The position numbers were made by a program, and so were the translations under genes. From positions 1 to 33,584 of the forward strand of contig CAZDKO010000019.1 of NCBI GenBank assembly GCA_964506075.1: a stretch of 33,584 nt of DNA, in the 5' to 3' direction. This document shows, in pieces, positions 15,541 through 23,268 of the stretch. The notes under the pieces were generated by a model. That model worked only from the letters and a program-made list of their open reading frames with translations, did not search any database and was not told the DNA's origin. The DNA comes from CAZDKO01 sp964506075 [NCBI: uncultured bacterium]. Lineage in GTDB: Bacteria > CAZDME01 > JAYEMH01. Each line of letters starts with the position of its first letter. Position 1 is the first letter of the stretch.

Positions 15541-17406
15541 ATGAACATTAAAATGCCTGAGATAAAACATCCGGATATTTTTTATTTTTTTAGAAAAACA
15601 TTTGTTTTTAGTTTATTATTTCTTATCTTACTTTTTAATTCTTCGCTTTCCTGTGCCCAGGAAATCAGCTTTGAGGTTTCTGTAGATAATAATAAAGTTT
15701 CTTTAGGGGCCAGTTTACAGCTCAATCTCGGCTTCTACGGAATGAAAGATATTTCTGCCCCGGAACTCCCGGATATTGACGGCTTTGACTGGAGATATCT
15801 GGGCCCTTCAACCAGAATATCAATGGTTAACGGCCAGGTTTCTTCTTCCGTTACCCACATATACACCTTAATCCCGTTAAAAGTAGGTAAATTTAAAATT
15901 CCCTCTTTTTCGGTTAATTATCGGGGGAAAACCTACACTTCAAAAGCAATCCCCGTAGAAGTGATTAAAGGGTATGTGGAAACCTTATCCGGAGAAAAAG
16001 AAGAGGGTCTTCAGGAACTGGATGAGAGAATTTTTCTCACCCTGCAGGCGGCCAAGACAAAGACTTACGTAAACGAAGTTATCCCGGTAAAAATTAAACT
16101 TTATATTAACCAACTTTCCATAAGGGACATTCAGATTCCTGAGTTTATCCATGAGGGTTTCTGGGTTGATGAATTCAGCGAACCCAAGCAGTATAGAGAG
16201 GTTCTGCACGATATCCAGTACGACGTCATAGAATTTGATACGAACGTTTCCGGGATGAATTCTGGAAATTTTAATATCGGGCCCGCCTCACTTAAATGTA
16301 ATTTAATCGTTAAGAAAAAAGAAAAAAGCCGTACGGTATCGCCTTTTTTTGACGAGAGTTTTTTCGGTTCGGATATTTTTGACGATTTTTTTGGACGGTA
16401 TGAACGACAACCCCTGAATTTAACCTCAAAGGCTATTCCGATTACCATTCTGGATTTACCGGAGAATAATAAACCGGATAATTTCAGCGGAGCACTCGGT
16501 AATTATAATTTTTATCTGGCGGCTTCACCGACAGAAGTTAATTTAGGAGACCCGGTTACCCTTAAAATGACCATTACCGGAGAGGGTAATTTTAAAACGG
16601 TCAAGGTTCCGGTCATCAAAAATACGGATGGCTTTAAGATTTATGACCCGGAAATAAAACAGACTGAATCGGAGAAGACTTTTGAACAGATTATAATACC
16701 GAAGGAAGACAGTATCCAGGAGGTTCCTGAGGTTATGTTTAATTTTTTTGATACCAGGACCGGTCAATATAAAACAATTGTCCGCGGTCCCATAAAGATT
16801 GAAGTCAAACCTCTTCCTGAAGGGGAGGAGTTGAAGGTTTTCGGGTTACCGGAAGAAGAAAAAACGCCGGTCCGGCCCAAAGAGATTCTGGGTCGGGATA
16901 TCGTTTATATAAAAGACAGCCCCGGGAAATTAAAACCCAGAGAGCAATTTTTATGTAAAAATAAATTCTTCCTTGCCGTTCAATTTATTCCTTTCCTGGC
17001 GTTAATATCAATTATGATTTTCCAGAAGAGAAGAGAGCGTTTAGAGACGGATATTCGTTATGCCAGAAGACTGCGGGCTCACGGAAAAGCCAGAAAGAAT
17101 TTACTGAAAATAAGGCGGCTTCTTGATTCCCAAAAAACCGATAAATTTTTTGACGGGGTTTTCAAAACTTTACAGGAATATATCGGCGACAAATTTCATC
17201 TGCCTATTGCCGGGATTACCGCCAGTGTCATAGATGATTTAAAGCGGTATAATATTGACCGGAAGATTCTTGCTAAGATAAAAGATTGCTTTAATGAATG
17301 TGATAAAGCGCGTTATGCTCCCTTAAGCGTTACTAAAGAGGATATGGTTAGAACGCTTGATTTGCTGGAAGAGATTATTGATAAACTGACCAAGGTGAAG
17401 CTATGA
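15541..17406 (+). CDS. batD: BatD, oxygen-tolerance family membrane protein
   Basis: A 621-residue exported protein of the BatD family. An N-terminal signal peptide (about 20-38, VFSLLFLILLFNSSLSCAQ) precedes two or more Ig-like beta domains (FEVSVDNNKVSLGASLQLNL; AASPTEVNLGDPVTLKMTI), the typical BatD layout. A membrane helix near 478-496 (FLAVQFIPFLALISIMIF) is followed by a cytoplasmic helical tail (about 500-620) resembling the DUF4381-like protein earlier in the operon. Length is in the family range. The ATG is three bases after the batC stop and the TGA overlaps the batE start. The in-frame methionine at residue 5 would also fit as a start. Confidence 0.92.
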   Translation: MNIKMPEIKHPDIFYFFRKTFVFSLLFLILLFNSSLSCAQEISFEVSVDNNKVSLGASLQLNLGFYGMKDISAPELPDIDGFDWRYLGPSTRISMVNGQVSSSVTHIYTLIPLKVGKFKIPSFSVNYRGKTYTSKAIPVEVIKGYVETLSGEKEEGLQELDERIFLTLQAAKTKTYVNEVIPVKIKLYINQLSIRDIQIPEFIHEGFWVDEFSEPKQYREVLHDIQYDVIEFDTNVSGMNSGNFNIGPASLKCNLIVKKKEKSRTVSPFFDESFFGSDIFDDFFGRYERQPLNLTSKAIPITILDLPENNKPDNFSGALGNYNFYLAASPTEVNLGDPVTLKMTITGEGNFKTVKVPVIKNTDGFKIYDPEIKQTESEKTFEQIIIPKEDSIQEVPEVMFNFFDTRTGQYKTIVRGPIKIEVKPLPEGEELKVFGLPEEEKTPVRPKEILGRDIVYIKDSPGKLKPREQFLCKNKFFLAVQFIPFLALISIMIFQKRRERLETDIRYARRLRAHGKARKNLLKIRRLLDSQKTDKFFDGVFKTLQEYIGDKFHLPIAGITASVIDDLKRYNIDRKILAKIKDCFNECDKARYAPLSVTKEDMVRTLDLLEEIIDKLTKVKL

Positions 17407-18173
17407 AGATAAGGTGCCCGCTTTTATTTTTAACCTTTTTATTAATTTTTATCGGCAGGGCTTACGCCGAGACCGACGTGAGTCAGGCTAAACTGTTGTT
17501 CCAGCAGGGTAACACCCGCTATATTGAAGGTGAATTCAAAGAATCCATTGATAATTATGAAAAAATTTTAAGTGAAGGGTTTGAAAGCGGTCCTCTTTAT
17601 TATAATCTGGGCAATGCTTATTTTAAGCATGGTGCACTGGGTCTGGCAATTTTAAACTATCGGCGTGCTCAAAGGTTAATACCGGCCGACGCTGATTTAA
17701 AAGCTAATTTAAATTACGCCCGGTCACTGATTAAAGGCGGGGTAGTTATTCCTACCAGAAACTGGTTTATCCGTATCTTTTTTGACCTGGCTGATTCGTT
17801 CAATTTAAACAGAATTACTTTATTATGCTCTTCGCTATATTTTCTTCTGTCAACAGCACTTATTATTTTTATTTTAGTCAAAAATTTCAAGAGGGTATTT
17901 GGTTTAATAAGTATGCTGGTGCTTTTTCTTTTTCTCATCAGTTTATTTTTATTTACAGTTCAGTATAGAAAAGTGATTGCTCAACAGGAAGCGGTAGTGA
18001 TATCCGGACAGGCGGATTCTAAATTTGAACCGCTTAATGAAGCCACAACTTTTTTTTCTTTGCGGGAAGGAGAATGTATAACCATTATCTCTTTTAAGGA
18101 TGATTGGGTGAAAATTCGCCGTCCGGACGGTAAACAGGGATGGGTTAAAAAATCTTCTATAACTGTTATTTAA
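17403..18173 (+). CDS. batE: BatE, TPR and SH3 domain membrane protein
   Basis: A 256-residue protein. The signal peptide spans about 1-22. Three TPR-like units (about 26-105, with GNTRYIEGEFKESIDNYEKI and LYYNLGNAYFKHGALGLAI) face the periplasm. Two membrane helices (about 138-160 and 166-188) follow, then a bacterial SH3 domain (about 195-255) with LREGECITIISF and GKQGWVKKSSI. The order TPR-TM-TM-SH3 is that of BatE, which closes Bat operons. It overlaps batD by ATGA. The SH3 domain would be exposed in the periplasm and may bind peptide or peptidoglycan. It is the last gene of the coupled block; TrpB2 starts 18 bp later. Confidence 0.9.
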   Translation: MKIRCPLLFLTFLLIFIGRAYAETDVSQAKLLFQQGNTRYIEGEFKESIDNYEKILSEGFESGPLYYNLGNAYFKHGALGLAILNYRRAQRLIPADADLKANLNYARSLIKGGVVIPTRNWFIRIFFDLADSFNLNRITLLCSSLYFLLSTALIIFILVKNFKRVFGLISMLVLFLFLISLFLFTVQYRKVIAQQEAVVISGQADSKFEPLNEATTFFSLREGECITIISFKDDWVKIRRPDGKQGWVKKSSITVI

Positions 18174-18191
18174 TAAAGAGGAGGGTTATTA

Positions 18192-19550
18192 ATGGAAGAG
18201 GCTAAAATCATACTGAGTGAAAACGAAATTCCCCAGCGCTGGTATAATATTCAGCCTGATTTACCGGCTCCGTTAGCTCCACCGATTAATCCGGCTACCG
18301 GTGAACCGATCAGTCCTGACGACCTGGCGCCTATTTTCCCGAAAGCGCTTATTGCCCAGGAGGTCAGCCTGAAGCCCTGGATTGAAATCCCTGATGAAAT
18401 CTTAAGGATATATCGCCTGTGGCGTCCTTCGCCGCTTTGCCGGGCTTACCGTTTAGAGAAAGCTTTAAAAACACCGGCCCGGATTTATTATAAGAATGAA
18501 AGTGTTAGCCCTCCCGGAAGCCATAAACCTAATACAGCCGTAGCGCAGGTGTATTACAATAAAGAAGAGGGGGTTAAACGAATCTGCACGGAAACAGGCG
18601 CCGGCCAATGGGGCAGTGCCTTAGCTTTTGCCTGTTGTCTTTTTGGCCTTGATTGCACCATCTATATGGTTCGTATCAGTTATGACCAGAAACCTTATCG
18701 TAAAATTATGATGCGGACCTGGGGCGGACAAATCTTCGCCTCGCCTTCAAACCAGACCAGAGCCGGCCGGGCTATCCTGGAAAAAGATCCCCAGTGTTCA
18801 GGTAGCCTGGGAATAGCTATTTCCGAAGCGGTAGAAGATGCCGCCAGTCACGATGATGCCAAATATTCCCTGGGAAGTGTTTTAAATCACGTCCTTTTAC
18901 ATCAGACGGTGGTTGGATTAGAGGTTAAAAAGCAGCTGGATGTAGCGGGTGATAATGCAGACGTGATTATTGGCTGCGTCGGAGGGGGGTCAAACTTTGC
19001 CGGGCTGGCTTTTCCTTTTGTTAAAGATAAACTCAGCGGGAAAAAAATGGATATTATCGGCGTGGAACCGACGGCTTGTCCGACCATGACCCGCGGGCCT
19101 TACCGGTATGATTTTGGTGATACGGCTAAGCTTACGCCTCTTTTAAAAATGTATACTCTGGGACACGATTTTGTCCCGCCGCCGATTCATTCCGGGGGGT
19201 TACGTTATCACGGCTGTGCGCCTTTAGTTTCTCTTTTAGCAAATAAAGGGGTGATTGAAGCCCGGGCATATCGGCAAAATGAAACGTTTGAAGCCGCGCT
19301 TACTTTTGCCCGGAGTGAAGGTATAATTCCGGCTCCGGAGACAGCCCACGCTCTTAAAGCCGGAATTGATGAAGCTTTAAAATGTAAAGAAACTAAAGAA
19401 GAAAAGTGTATCGTGATTTCGTTTAGCGGCCACGGTTTAATGGATTTAAGCGCTTATGAAAAATATTTGGATAAACAACTGACAGATTTTGCTTATCCGG
19501 AAGAAAAGATTGAGGAAGCATTAAAAAATGTGCCCCGGATGGATAGGTAA
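18192..19550 (+). CDS. trpB2: TrpB2-type tryptophan synthase beta subunit
   Basis: A 452-residue cytoplasmic PLP enzyme. The N-terminal extension (about 1-85, with [10 protein letters not shown] and [15 protein letters not shown]) is specific to the TrpB2 branch. The catalytic lysine is K112 in [14 protein letters not shown], and GGGSNFAG near 265 is the phosphate-binding loop for PLP. The enzyme joins serine and indole to make tryptophan. TrpB2 often works without TrpA, and no trpA or other trp gene is nearby, so it may salvage indole or act alone. The ribosome site GAGGAGG lies before the ATG at 18192. Whether it belongs to the Bat transcript is unclear; no terminator is seen in the 18-bp gap. 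Confidence 0.93.
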   Translation: MEEAKIILSENEIPQRWYNIQPDLPAPLAPPINPATGEPISPDDLAPIFPKALIAQEVSLKPWIEIPDEILRIYRLWRPSPLCRAYRLEKALKTPARIYYKNESVSPPGSHKPNTAVAQVYYNKEEGVKRICTETGAGQWGSALAFACCLFGLDCTIYMVRISYDQKPYRKIMMRTWGGQIFASPSNQTRAGRAILEKDPQCSGSLGIAISEAVEDAASHDDAKYSLGSVLNHVLLHQTVVGLEVKKQLDVAGDNADVIIGCVGGGSNFAGLAFPFVKDKLSGKKMDIIGVEPTACPTMTRGPYRYDFGDTAKLTPLLKMYTLGHDFVPPPIHSGGLRYHGCAPLVSLLANKGVIEARAYRQNETFEAALTFARSEGIIPAPETAHALKAGIDEALKCKETKEEKCIVISFSGHGLMDLSAYEKYLDKQLTDFAYPEEKIEEALKNVPRMDR

Positions 19551-19577
19551 TTCTGTATTAACAGAAGGAGAGTCATT

Positions 19578-19946
19578 ATGAAAAAAATAAAATGTGTGTT
19601 TTTAAGTTTATGTTTATTAAGTTTAATCAGCAGTGTTGCTTTTACCGAAGAAAATTTACCGAACATCCCCGTTTATCCCGGGGCAAAAGAAACCCAGACT
19701 ACGAGTTCATCTTCACCTGAAGGAGAAAGTGTTACGGTGGTGGCTTATTCAACTGCGGATTCTTTTGACAAGGTGGTTAATTTTTACAAAGGAAAATTAC
19801 CGCAGGCTATTTTTAATTCAATGGAACAGCAAGAAGAAAAGGCGGCGGTTTTTACCATAGCCGGCCAGAATAATTTTCGCATGGTAACCGTTAATAAAGA
19901 AACAGCGGAAAATATTACCCGGATTACCATAACCCAACAGAAGTAG
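19578..19946 (+). CDS. Small secreted protein, function unknown
   Basis: A 122-residue protein with a signal peptide (about 1-23, CVFLSLCLLSLISSVAFT). The mature part starts LPNIPVYPGAKETQT, then a compact alpha/beta segment with DSFDKVVNFYKGKLPQ and ends in short beta strands (RMVTVNKETAENITRITI). The VYPGA...FYKGKLP combination is seen in small exported proteins of several uncultured groups, which I cannot link to a function. AGAAGGAGAG before the ATG at 19578 is a good ribosome site. It lies 27 bp after trpB2 and may be cotranscribed with it. The promoter of the next unit starts 17 bp after its stop. Confidence 0.78.
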   Translation: MKKIKCVFLSLCLLSLISSVAFTEENLPNIPVYPGAKETQTTSSSSPEGESVTVVAYSTADSFDKVVNFYKGKLPQAIFNSMEQQEEKAAVFTIAGQNNFRMVTVNKETAENITRITITQQK

Positions 19947-19962
19947 TTACGTAAAAAATAAA

Positions 19963-19991
19963 TTGACATTTTTTTAATTTTATGATATTTT
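19963..19991 (+). promoter_or_regulatory. Promoter of the + strand cold-shock gene
   Basis: A consensus TTGACA (19963-19968), a 17-base spacer and TATTTT (19986-19991) predict a start near 19998. The leader to the ATG at 20157 is therefore about 160 bases, long for this genome but typical of cold-shock mRNAs. It contains an intrinsic-terminator-like hairpin at 20056. Confidence 0.7.
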
Positions 19992-20055
19992 CTATAGAAA
20001 TAAGTATATAATTAAACGGTAAAATTTGAATAATCAATATTGTATATAACAGATA

Positions 20056-20090
20056 AAACCTTCGCGTTGAAACGCGGAGGTTTTTTTCTT
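20056..20090 (+). terminator. Terminator-like hairpin in the cold-shock leader
   Basis: AAACCTTCGCG (20056-20066) pairs with CGCGGAGGTTT (20073-20083) around a TTGAAA loop, with one G-U pair, followed directly by a run of T and CTTTT. It is a full intrinsic terminator structure located between the promoter at 19963 and the csp start at 20157. It may act as an attenuator or end a small leader RNA of about 90 bases. Confidence 0.75.
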
Positions 20091-20127
20091 TTCAAAATAT
20101 TTAATAATAAAAAGGTGGTAAATTTTT

Positions 20128-20160
20128 ATGAGGAAAGGAGGGAATAAGATAACGAAATGA
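20128..20160 (+). CDS. Possible 10-residue upstream reading frame coupled to csp
   Basis: ATG at 20128 opens [10 protein letters not shown] and ends in a TGA (20158-20160) that overlaps the csp ATG (20157-20159). AAGGTGG at 20112-20118 lies nine bases upstream, a plausible ribosome site of its own. The codons AAA-GGA-GG also form the ribosome site of csp. Such overlap could couple translation of csp to translation of the leader peptide. It may equally be chance; no homologue can be judged at this length. Confidence 0.35.
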   Translation: MRKGGNKITK

Positions 20161-20357
20161 CAAAAGGAAAAGTAAAATGGTTCAGCAATCAGAAGGGTTA
20201 TGGTTTTATCTCTACTGAAGAAGGCAAGGACGTGTTTGTGCATCACACAGCGATTAAAGGAGACGGTTATAGAACTTTGCAGGAAGGACAAGCTGTTGAA
20301 TTTGAGATTACTCAGGGTCCTAAAGGTGAACAGGCATCTAATGTAATTAAGATTTAA
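20157..20357 (+). CDS. Cold-shock domain protein (CspA family), copy 1
   Basis: A 66-residue single cold-shock domain protein of standard length. It carries the RNP1-type motif [11 protein letters not shown] (residues 15-25) and the RNP2-type motif VFVHHTAI, and begins [11 protein letters not shown]. These OB-fold proteins bind single-stranded RNA and DNA and melt mRNA structure, often at low temperature. AAAGGAGG at 20134-20142 lies about 14 bases from the ATG, longer than usual. Regulation is suggested by the TTGACA promoter, the long leader and the terminator-like hairpin. Its convergent neighbour at 20594 is a close paralogue on the other strand. Confidence 0.96.
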   Translation: MTKGKVKWFSNQKGYGFISTEEGKDVFVHHTAIKGDGYRTLQEGQAVEFEITQGPKGEQASNVIKI

Positions 20358-20512
20358 TTCCTATTTTTATTTATGATTCGTATCCTGTAACCATATAAAA
20401 CAAAAAGAGCTGGAAAATTTTGGTTTGAGATATAAAGGATAACGGCTCTTCTTTAGTGTTTTGAAGAGACGAAAGAAGAATACTATTTCTATAAGGGGAG
20501 GGTAAGAATATA

Positions 20513-20549
20513 AAAAAACCTCCGCTTAAAAAGCGGAGGTTTTTTCTTA
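20513..20549. terminator. Bidirectional terminator between convergent csp genes
   Basis: A perfect 15-bp stem (20513-20527 with 20531-20545, core CCTCCGC/GCGGAGG) around an AAA loop has A residues on one side and T residues on the other, so it can stop transcription from both directions. It lies about 155 bp after the + csp gene and about 45 bp after the end of the minus csp gene. Its core is nearly the same as that of the leader hairpin at 20056. Confidence 0.9.
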
Positions 20550-20593
20550 TCAAACTCATAAAGAGATTTGATTCCCAAAGACGTTAGGATTTA

Positions 20594-20794
20594 TTACTTC
20601 TTAATTACTTTTGTAGCGTGTATACCTTTAGGACCCTGTTCAGTTTCCAGTTCAACCTCTTGTCCTTCATCTAGCGTTTTATAACCTTCACCCTGAATGA
20701 CACTATGGTGCACAAAAACGTCATCACCTGATTCCAGGGTAATAAATCCATACCCTTTTTGGTTATTGAACCATTTAACTTTGCCTCTATCCAC
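20594..20794 (-). CDS. Cold-shock domain protein (CspA family), copy 2
   Basis: A 66-residue cold-shock protein on the minus strand, convergent with copy 1. It reads [20 protein letters not shown] with RNP2-type VFVHHSVI, and differs from copy 1 at scattered positions, so it is an older duplicate. The start is GTG (complement of 20792-20794), preceded on the minus strand by two purine-rich ribosome sites, AAAGGAGG and AGGAGG. Upstream are a TTGACA/TATACT promoter, a leader of about 100 bases and a terminator-like hairpin. It is the only minus-strand gene in the window. Confidence 0.95.
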   Translation of the reverse strand: MDRGKVKWFNNQKGYGFITLESGDDVFVHHSVIQGEGYKTLDEGQEVELETEQGPKGIHATKVIKK

Positions 20795-20825
20795 TATGAC
20801 CTCCTGCCTCCTTTCTATAATAGAA

Positions 20826-20869
20826 CTATAAAATAAAACCGTAAGGCGAGAGATTACTTTGCTTTACGG
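20826..20869 (-). promoter_or_regulatory. Attenuator-like hairpin in the minus-strand csp leader
   Basis: On the minus strand CCGTAAAGC (20869-20861) can pair with GCCTTACGG (20847-20839), six pairs plus two after a mismatch, and is followed by TTTTATTTTA. This sits between the promoter and the ribosome site of csp copy 2. A second hairpin, CTTTATCTT/AAGATAAAG, lies nearer the start of the transcript. It mirrors the terminator-like hairpin in the leader of copy 1. Confidence 0.45.
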
Positions 20870-20902
20870 CTAAAGAATTCTGCTCTTTATCTTTGAAGAT
20901 AA

Positions 20903-20931
20903 AGTATATATCAAGGCTTTATATTTGTCAA
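20903..20931 (-). promoter_or_regulatory. Promoter of the minus-strand cold-shock gene
   Basis: On the minus strand TTGACA (20931-20926), a 17-base spacer and TATACT (20908-20903) give a near-consensus promoter. The transcript would start about 20896, with a leader of about 100 bases. Its -35 hexamer overlaps the -35 of a divergent + strand promoter. Confidence 0.75.
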
Positions 20932-20952
20932 TTATAATGTATGTGATATAAT
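20925..20952 (+). promoter_or_regulatory. Divergent promoter toward the 21076 gene
   Basis: TTGTCA (20925-20930), a 16-base spacer and a perfect TATAAT (20947-20952) point to the right. The -35 shares TGTCA with the minus-strand csp promoter. The transcript would begin about 20959, about 115 bases before the 21076 gene. Confidence 0.6.
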
Positions 20953-21075
20953 AAAAAAAACATAAAATTAAGAATATTACTTTTTCTTGAAAAAAAAGAG
21001 GGTTAGTGTAATAATAGATATACCCCGGGTGAAAGTATTTATGAATGCATTATAAACAAATAAAAGGGAGGGATG

Positions 21076-21405
21076 ATGACGCTAAAAGAAATTTTCGAAC
21101 AATGCAGTATATTGAATGTTATGGATGAACGCTGTATCAGTGATGATTATGTCTGGCTGGTTTTTTCTAATGAAGAAGCGCAAAAATGGAATGAGTTATT
21201 TGCCGATATTTTAGGCCCGGCAATAAAGCCGGCCGGGGTAACACCCAGTCAGGAAGATTTGGTTCTAACGAAAGATTACGGCGGGATTCGTAAAGACCAG
21301 ACCCTGTTTAAAAAAGAATTTGATGATTATACAGTAATAGCGATGTTCTGGCCGTGGCAGGATAAGGTGCGCACCACGTTAAAGATGGTCCTTTTTAAAA
21401 GGTAA
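21076..21405 (+). CDS. Hypothetical cytoplasmic protein
   Basis: A 109-residue soluble protein with no signal peptide or membrane helix. It has a mixed alpha/beta look: LKEIFEQCSILNVMDERCIS, DDYVWLVFSNEEAQKWNELF, and a C-terminal strand region with DDYTVIAMFWPWQDKVRTTL. No catalytic motif is recognised and I do not know the family. The ATG at 21076 is preferred to the one at 21073, because GGAGG (21067-21071) is too close to the first. It may be driven by the divergent promoter at 20925. The following lipoprotein starts 57 bp after its stop with its own ribosome site. Confidence 0.75.
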   Translation: MTLKEIFEQCSILNVMDERCISDDYVWLVFSNEEAQKWNELFADILGPAIKPAGVTPSQEDLVLTKDYGGIRKDQTLFKKEFDDYTVIAMFWPWQDKVRTTLKMVLFKR

Positions 21406-21462
21406 GTTTTATCTGCCGTCGGGTTACAGCGGATTGAATTTAAAGAATAAAGGAGGGAAGAA

Positions 21463-21855
21463 ATGAGAAAGTTATTTTTTAAAATAATAATTCTTTATTT
21501 GTTTTTCCCCGTTCTTTTAATTTCCGGATGTGCCAGTGTTCAGCCTAAATATCACGCCGGGGGACCGTATTACTATAAATGCTGGAAAGGCAATCGAGTT
21601 CCTTTTTGTCCGTCCGGTGAAGTTGATTTTGAAGGGGCGAAATTCATTGAAGTTAACGGGTATCCTTATTATGAAGCCTATTTCAACAAAGATGGTTATA
21701 TTGAGTCTTTCAAAAAATATACAAACGGAAAATTAGACTGGGAAGATAAATATTTCTATGAAAACGGATTTTTTAAAAGAAGAGAATTTAAAAAATCAGA
21801 TGGTGCTGTTATAATTGAAAATTACGATAAAGAAGGAAACCTTCTTAATAAATAA
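21463..21855 (+). CDS. Small lipoprotein with MORN-like repeats
   Basis: A 130-residue predicted lipoprotein. The signal peptide ends in a lipobox LISGC (cysteine at about residue 23), so the protein would be lipid-anchored. The mature part contains YYEAYFNKDGYIESFKKY, NGKLDWEDKYFYENGFFKR and AVIIENYDKEGNLLNK, a run of short two-strand units similar to the toxin-antitoxin/MORN-type repeats of surface proteins. AAAGGAGGG precedes the ATG. It is the first of four small lipoprotein genes in a row. Function is unknown. Confidence 0.78.
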   Translation: MRKLFFKIIILYLFFPVLLISGCASVQPKYHAGGPYYYKCWKGNRVPFCPSGEVDFEGAKFIEVNGYPYYEAYFNKDGYIESFKKYTNGKLDWEDKYFYENGFFKRREFKKSDGAVIIENYDKEGNLLNK

Positions 21856-21893
21856 GAAATAATCAGTTTTCGTTTCCCGGGATAAATTATAAG

Positions 21894-21923
21894 TGGATTA
21901 TAGCCTTTATTTATGGTTATAAT
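21894..21923 (+). promoter_or_regulatory. Possible promoter before the BamE-like lipoprotein
   Basis: A perfect TATAAT (21918-21923) has a weak -35 (TGGATT, 21894-21899) at 18 bases. It lies about 36 bases before the ATG at 21960. The -10 is convincing, the -35 less so. Confidence 0.4.
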
Positions 21924-21959
21924 ATTGCTGAGCGCGGATTACTAAAATGGAGGTGGGTA

Positions 21960-22331
21960 ATGAAAATGTTTATTATTCCTTTATTGATTTTATTTTTAGC
22001 CGGCTGTGCTACGGTTCCGATTACACAGGGGGAAAATTTAACCGTGGGGATGGTTAAAACAAAAATTGTTAAGGGGGTAACTACTCAGAATGAAATACTG
22101 GAAGTTTTCGGGGCGCCTAACGTTATAACTAAAAATAAGACCGGCAACGAAGTCTGGACTTATGACAGAATAGCCGTAGAAACAAATGTTTCAGATTCAT
22201 ACGGAACTCTTATTTTACTGGGAGGGACCGGCAGCCGGGCTTCTTCCTCCACCAGGACTTTTACTTTAATGTTAGAATTTAACGAGCAAGGAGTAGTTAA
22301 AGATTACAGCTACCGGTCGTCACAGTTTTAA
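21960..22331 (+). CDS. Lipoprotein with SmpA/OmlA (BamE-like) domain
   Basis: A 123-residue predicted lipoprotein with lipobox FLAGC (cysteine at residue 16). The mature part has the small two-helix, three-strand layout of SmpA/OmlA domains: a helix following GVTTQNEILEVFGAPNVI, then NEVWTYDRI, and strands ending in LMLEFNEQGVVKDYSY. BamE itself is part of the outer-membrane beta-barrel assembly machine, but many unrelated lipoproteins share this fold, so a BAM role is not implied. GGAGGTGGG lies before the ATG. A Ser/Gly/Thr-rich loop (GGTGSRASSSTRT) is unusual. The next lipoprotein follows after 13 bp. Confidence 0.8.
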   Translation: MKMFIIPLLILFLAGCATVPITQGENLTVGMVKTKIVKGVTTQNEILEVFGAPNVITKNKTGNEVWTYDRIAVETNVSDSYGTLILLGGTGSRASSSTRTFTLMLEFNEQGVVKDYSYRSSQF

Positions 22332-22344
22332 AAAGGAGAACGAG

Positions 22345-22785
22345 ATGAAAAAGTTGTTATTGTTAGCCGTATTAATAATTTTATGCGGCTGTGTAACCAA
22401 TTTGTCAAATCTTCAGAGGAGAGATATAGAGTTAAAGGAATTAGAAGGTAATTTTGACGATGCTTTTAAAGCGACTATGGCCGTTTTGCAGGATAGAGGG
22501 TATGTAATAAAACATACTGATTATAATGCCGGGGTAATCCAGGCAGAAACAGGAATGAAATCAGTTTTTTGGGAAAGTTATAATTATACGGCTACGGCTA
22601 CGATTGAACAGTTTGGGAAAAACCGGGTAAAGGAAAGAATTACTTTTGTTAAGAAAACGATAACTAATATGGGAGAAAATAACAGGGTTGAAGATTCGGT
22701 AATAATTTATGACCCCGCTTTTCTTCAGCAAATATATGATGACATACAGAAAGAAATGTTCATAAGAGAAAATCTCAAGAAATAA
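22345..22785 (+). CDS. Small lipoprotein, function unknown
   Basis: A 146-residue predicted lipoprotein. The signal peptide ends ILCGC (cysteine at about residue 16). The mature domain alternates helix and strand: FDDAFKATMAVLQDRGYVIKH, GVIQAETGMK, ATATIEQFGKNRVKERITFV, and a final helix from PAFLQQIYDDIQKEMFI. The layout resembles lipoprotein domains that bind at the outer-membrane inner face, but I cannot name the family. AAAAGGAG before the ATG at 22345 is a good site. It is 13 bp from the previous gene and 21 bp from the next, so these three are probably one transcript. Confidence 0.78.
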   Translation: MKKLLLLAVLIILCGCVTNLSNLQRRDIELKELEGNFDDAFKATMAVLQDRGYVIKHTDYNAGVIQAETGMKSVFWESYNYTATATIEQFGKNRVKERITFVKKTITNMGENNRVEDSVIIYDPAFLQQIYDDIQKEMFIRENLKK

Positions 22786-22806
22786 TACACACAGGGGAAA
22801 TAAATT

Positions 22807-23244
22807 ATGAAAATGAATAAATGTATTTTTGCTCTGGCTTTGTTAACTATTCTGGTATCCGGCTGCGGTATAAACCGGGAGAGAAAAGAGGTGGAAAAAG
22901 TAACCCAGGATTATTTCCTGGCCGTAAAAAATAAAAATTTCGAGCAAGCTTTGACCTATTATGCCCCGATGTTTTTCGAAAACACCAATGCCGATTGGCT
23001 TAAGATTTTAGAAGTTATTAATGCCAGATTAGGTGATTTGGAAAAATACGAATTGATTGATTGGAAGGTTGAAAAATATACTGGCAGCGAACGTCCCGTC
23101 GGAACTTATTACGTACTGGGCTACAATGTTAATTACAGTAAGTATTTGGCTGAAGAGGAATTTTCTCTATATAAACAAGACGGCAGCCAGGAAATAAAGA
23201 TTTGCGGCCATGATATTCGTTCTCCGGGACTTATGGAAGAGTGA
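22807..23244 (+). CDS. Lipoprotein with NTF2-like domain
   Basis: A 145-residue predicted lipoprotein with lipobox LVSGC (cysteine at residue 20). The mature part begins with a long helix (EVEKVTQDYFLAVKNKNFEQ) and ALTYYAP, then strands with YELIDWKVEKY, TYYVLGYNVNYSK and EFSLYKQDGSQEIKICG. The order of helix, YYAP and curved strands is that of NTF2-like/SnoaL folds, which serve many purposes; no active site is visible. It is the last of four lipoproteins. The next ribosome site is 11 bases after its stop and belongs to a microprotein. Confidence 0.76.
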   Translation: MKMNKCIFALALLTILVSGCGINRERKEVEKVTQDYFLAVKNKNFEQALTYYAPMFFENTNADWLKILEVINARLGDLEKYELIDWKVEKYTGSERPVGTYYVLGYNVNYSKYLAEEEFSLYKQDGSQEIKICGHDIRSPGLMEE

Positions 23245-23268
23245 GCAATAAAATTAAGGAGGTGCCTG

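Noticed and set aside
20371-20559. Minus-strand frame between the csp genes
   Set aside because: It runs through the bidirectional terminator and has no ribosome site, so it is a chance frame in AT-rich DNA.
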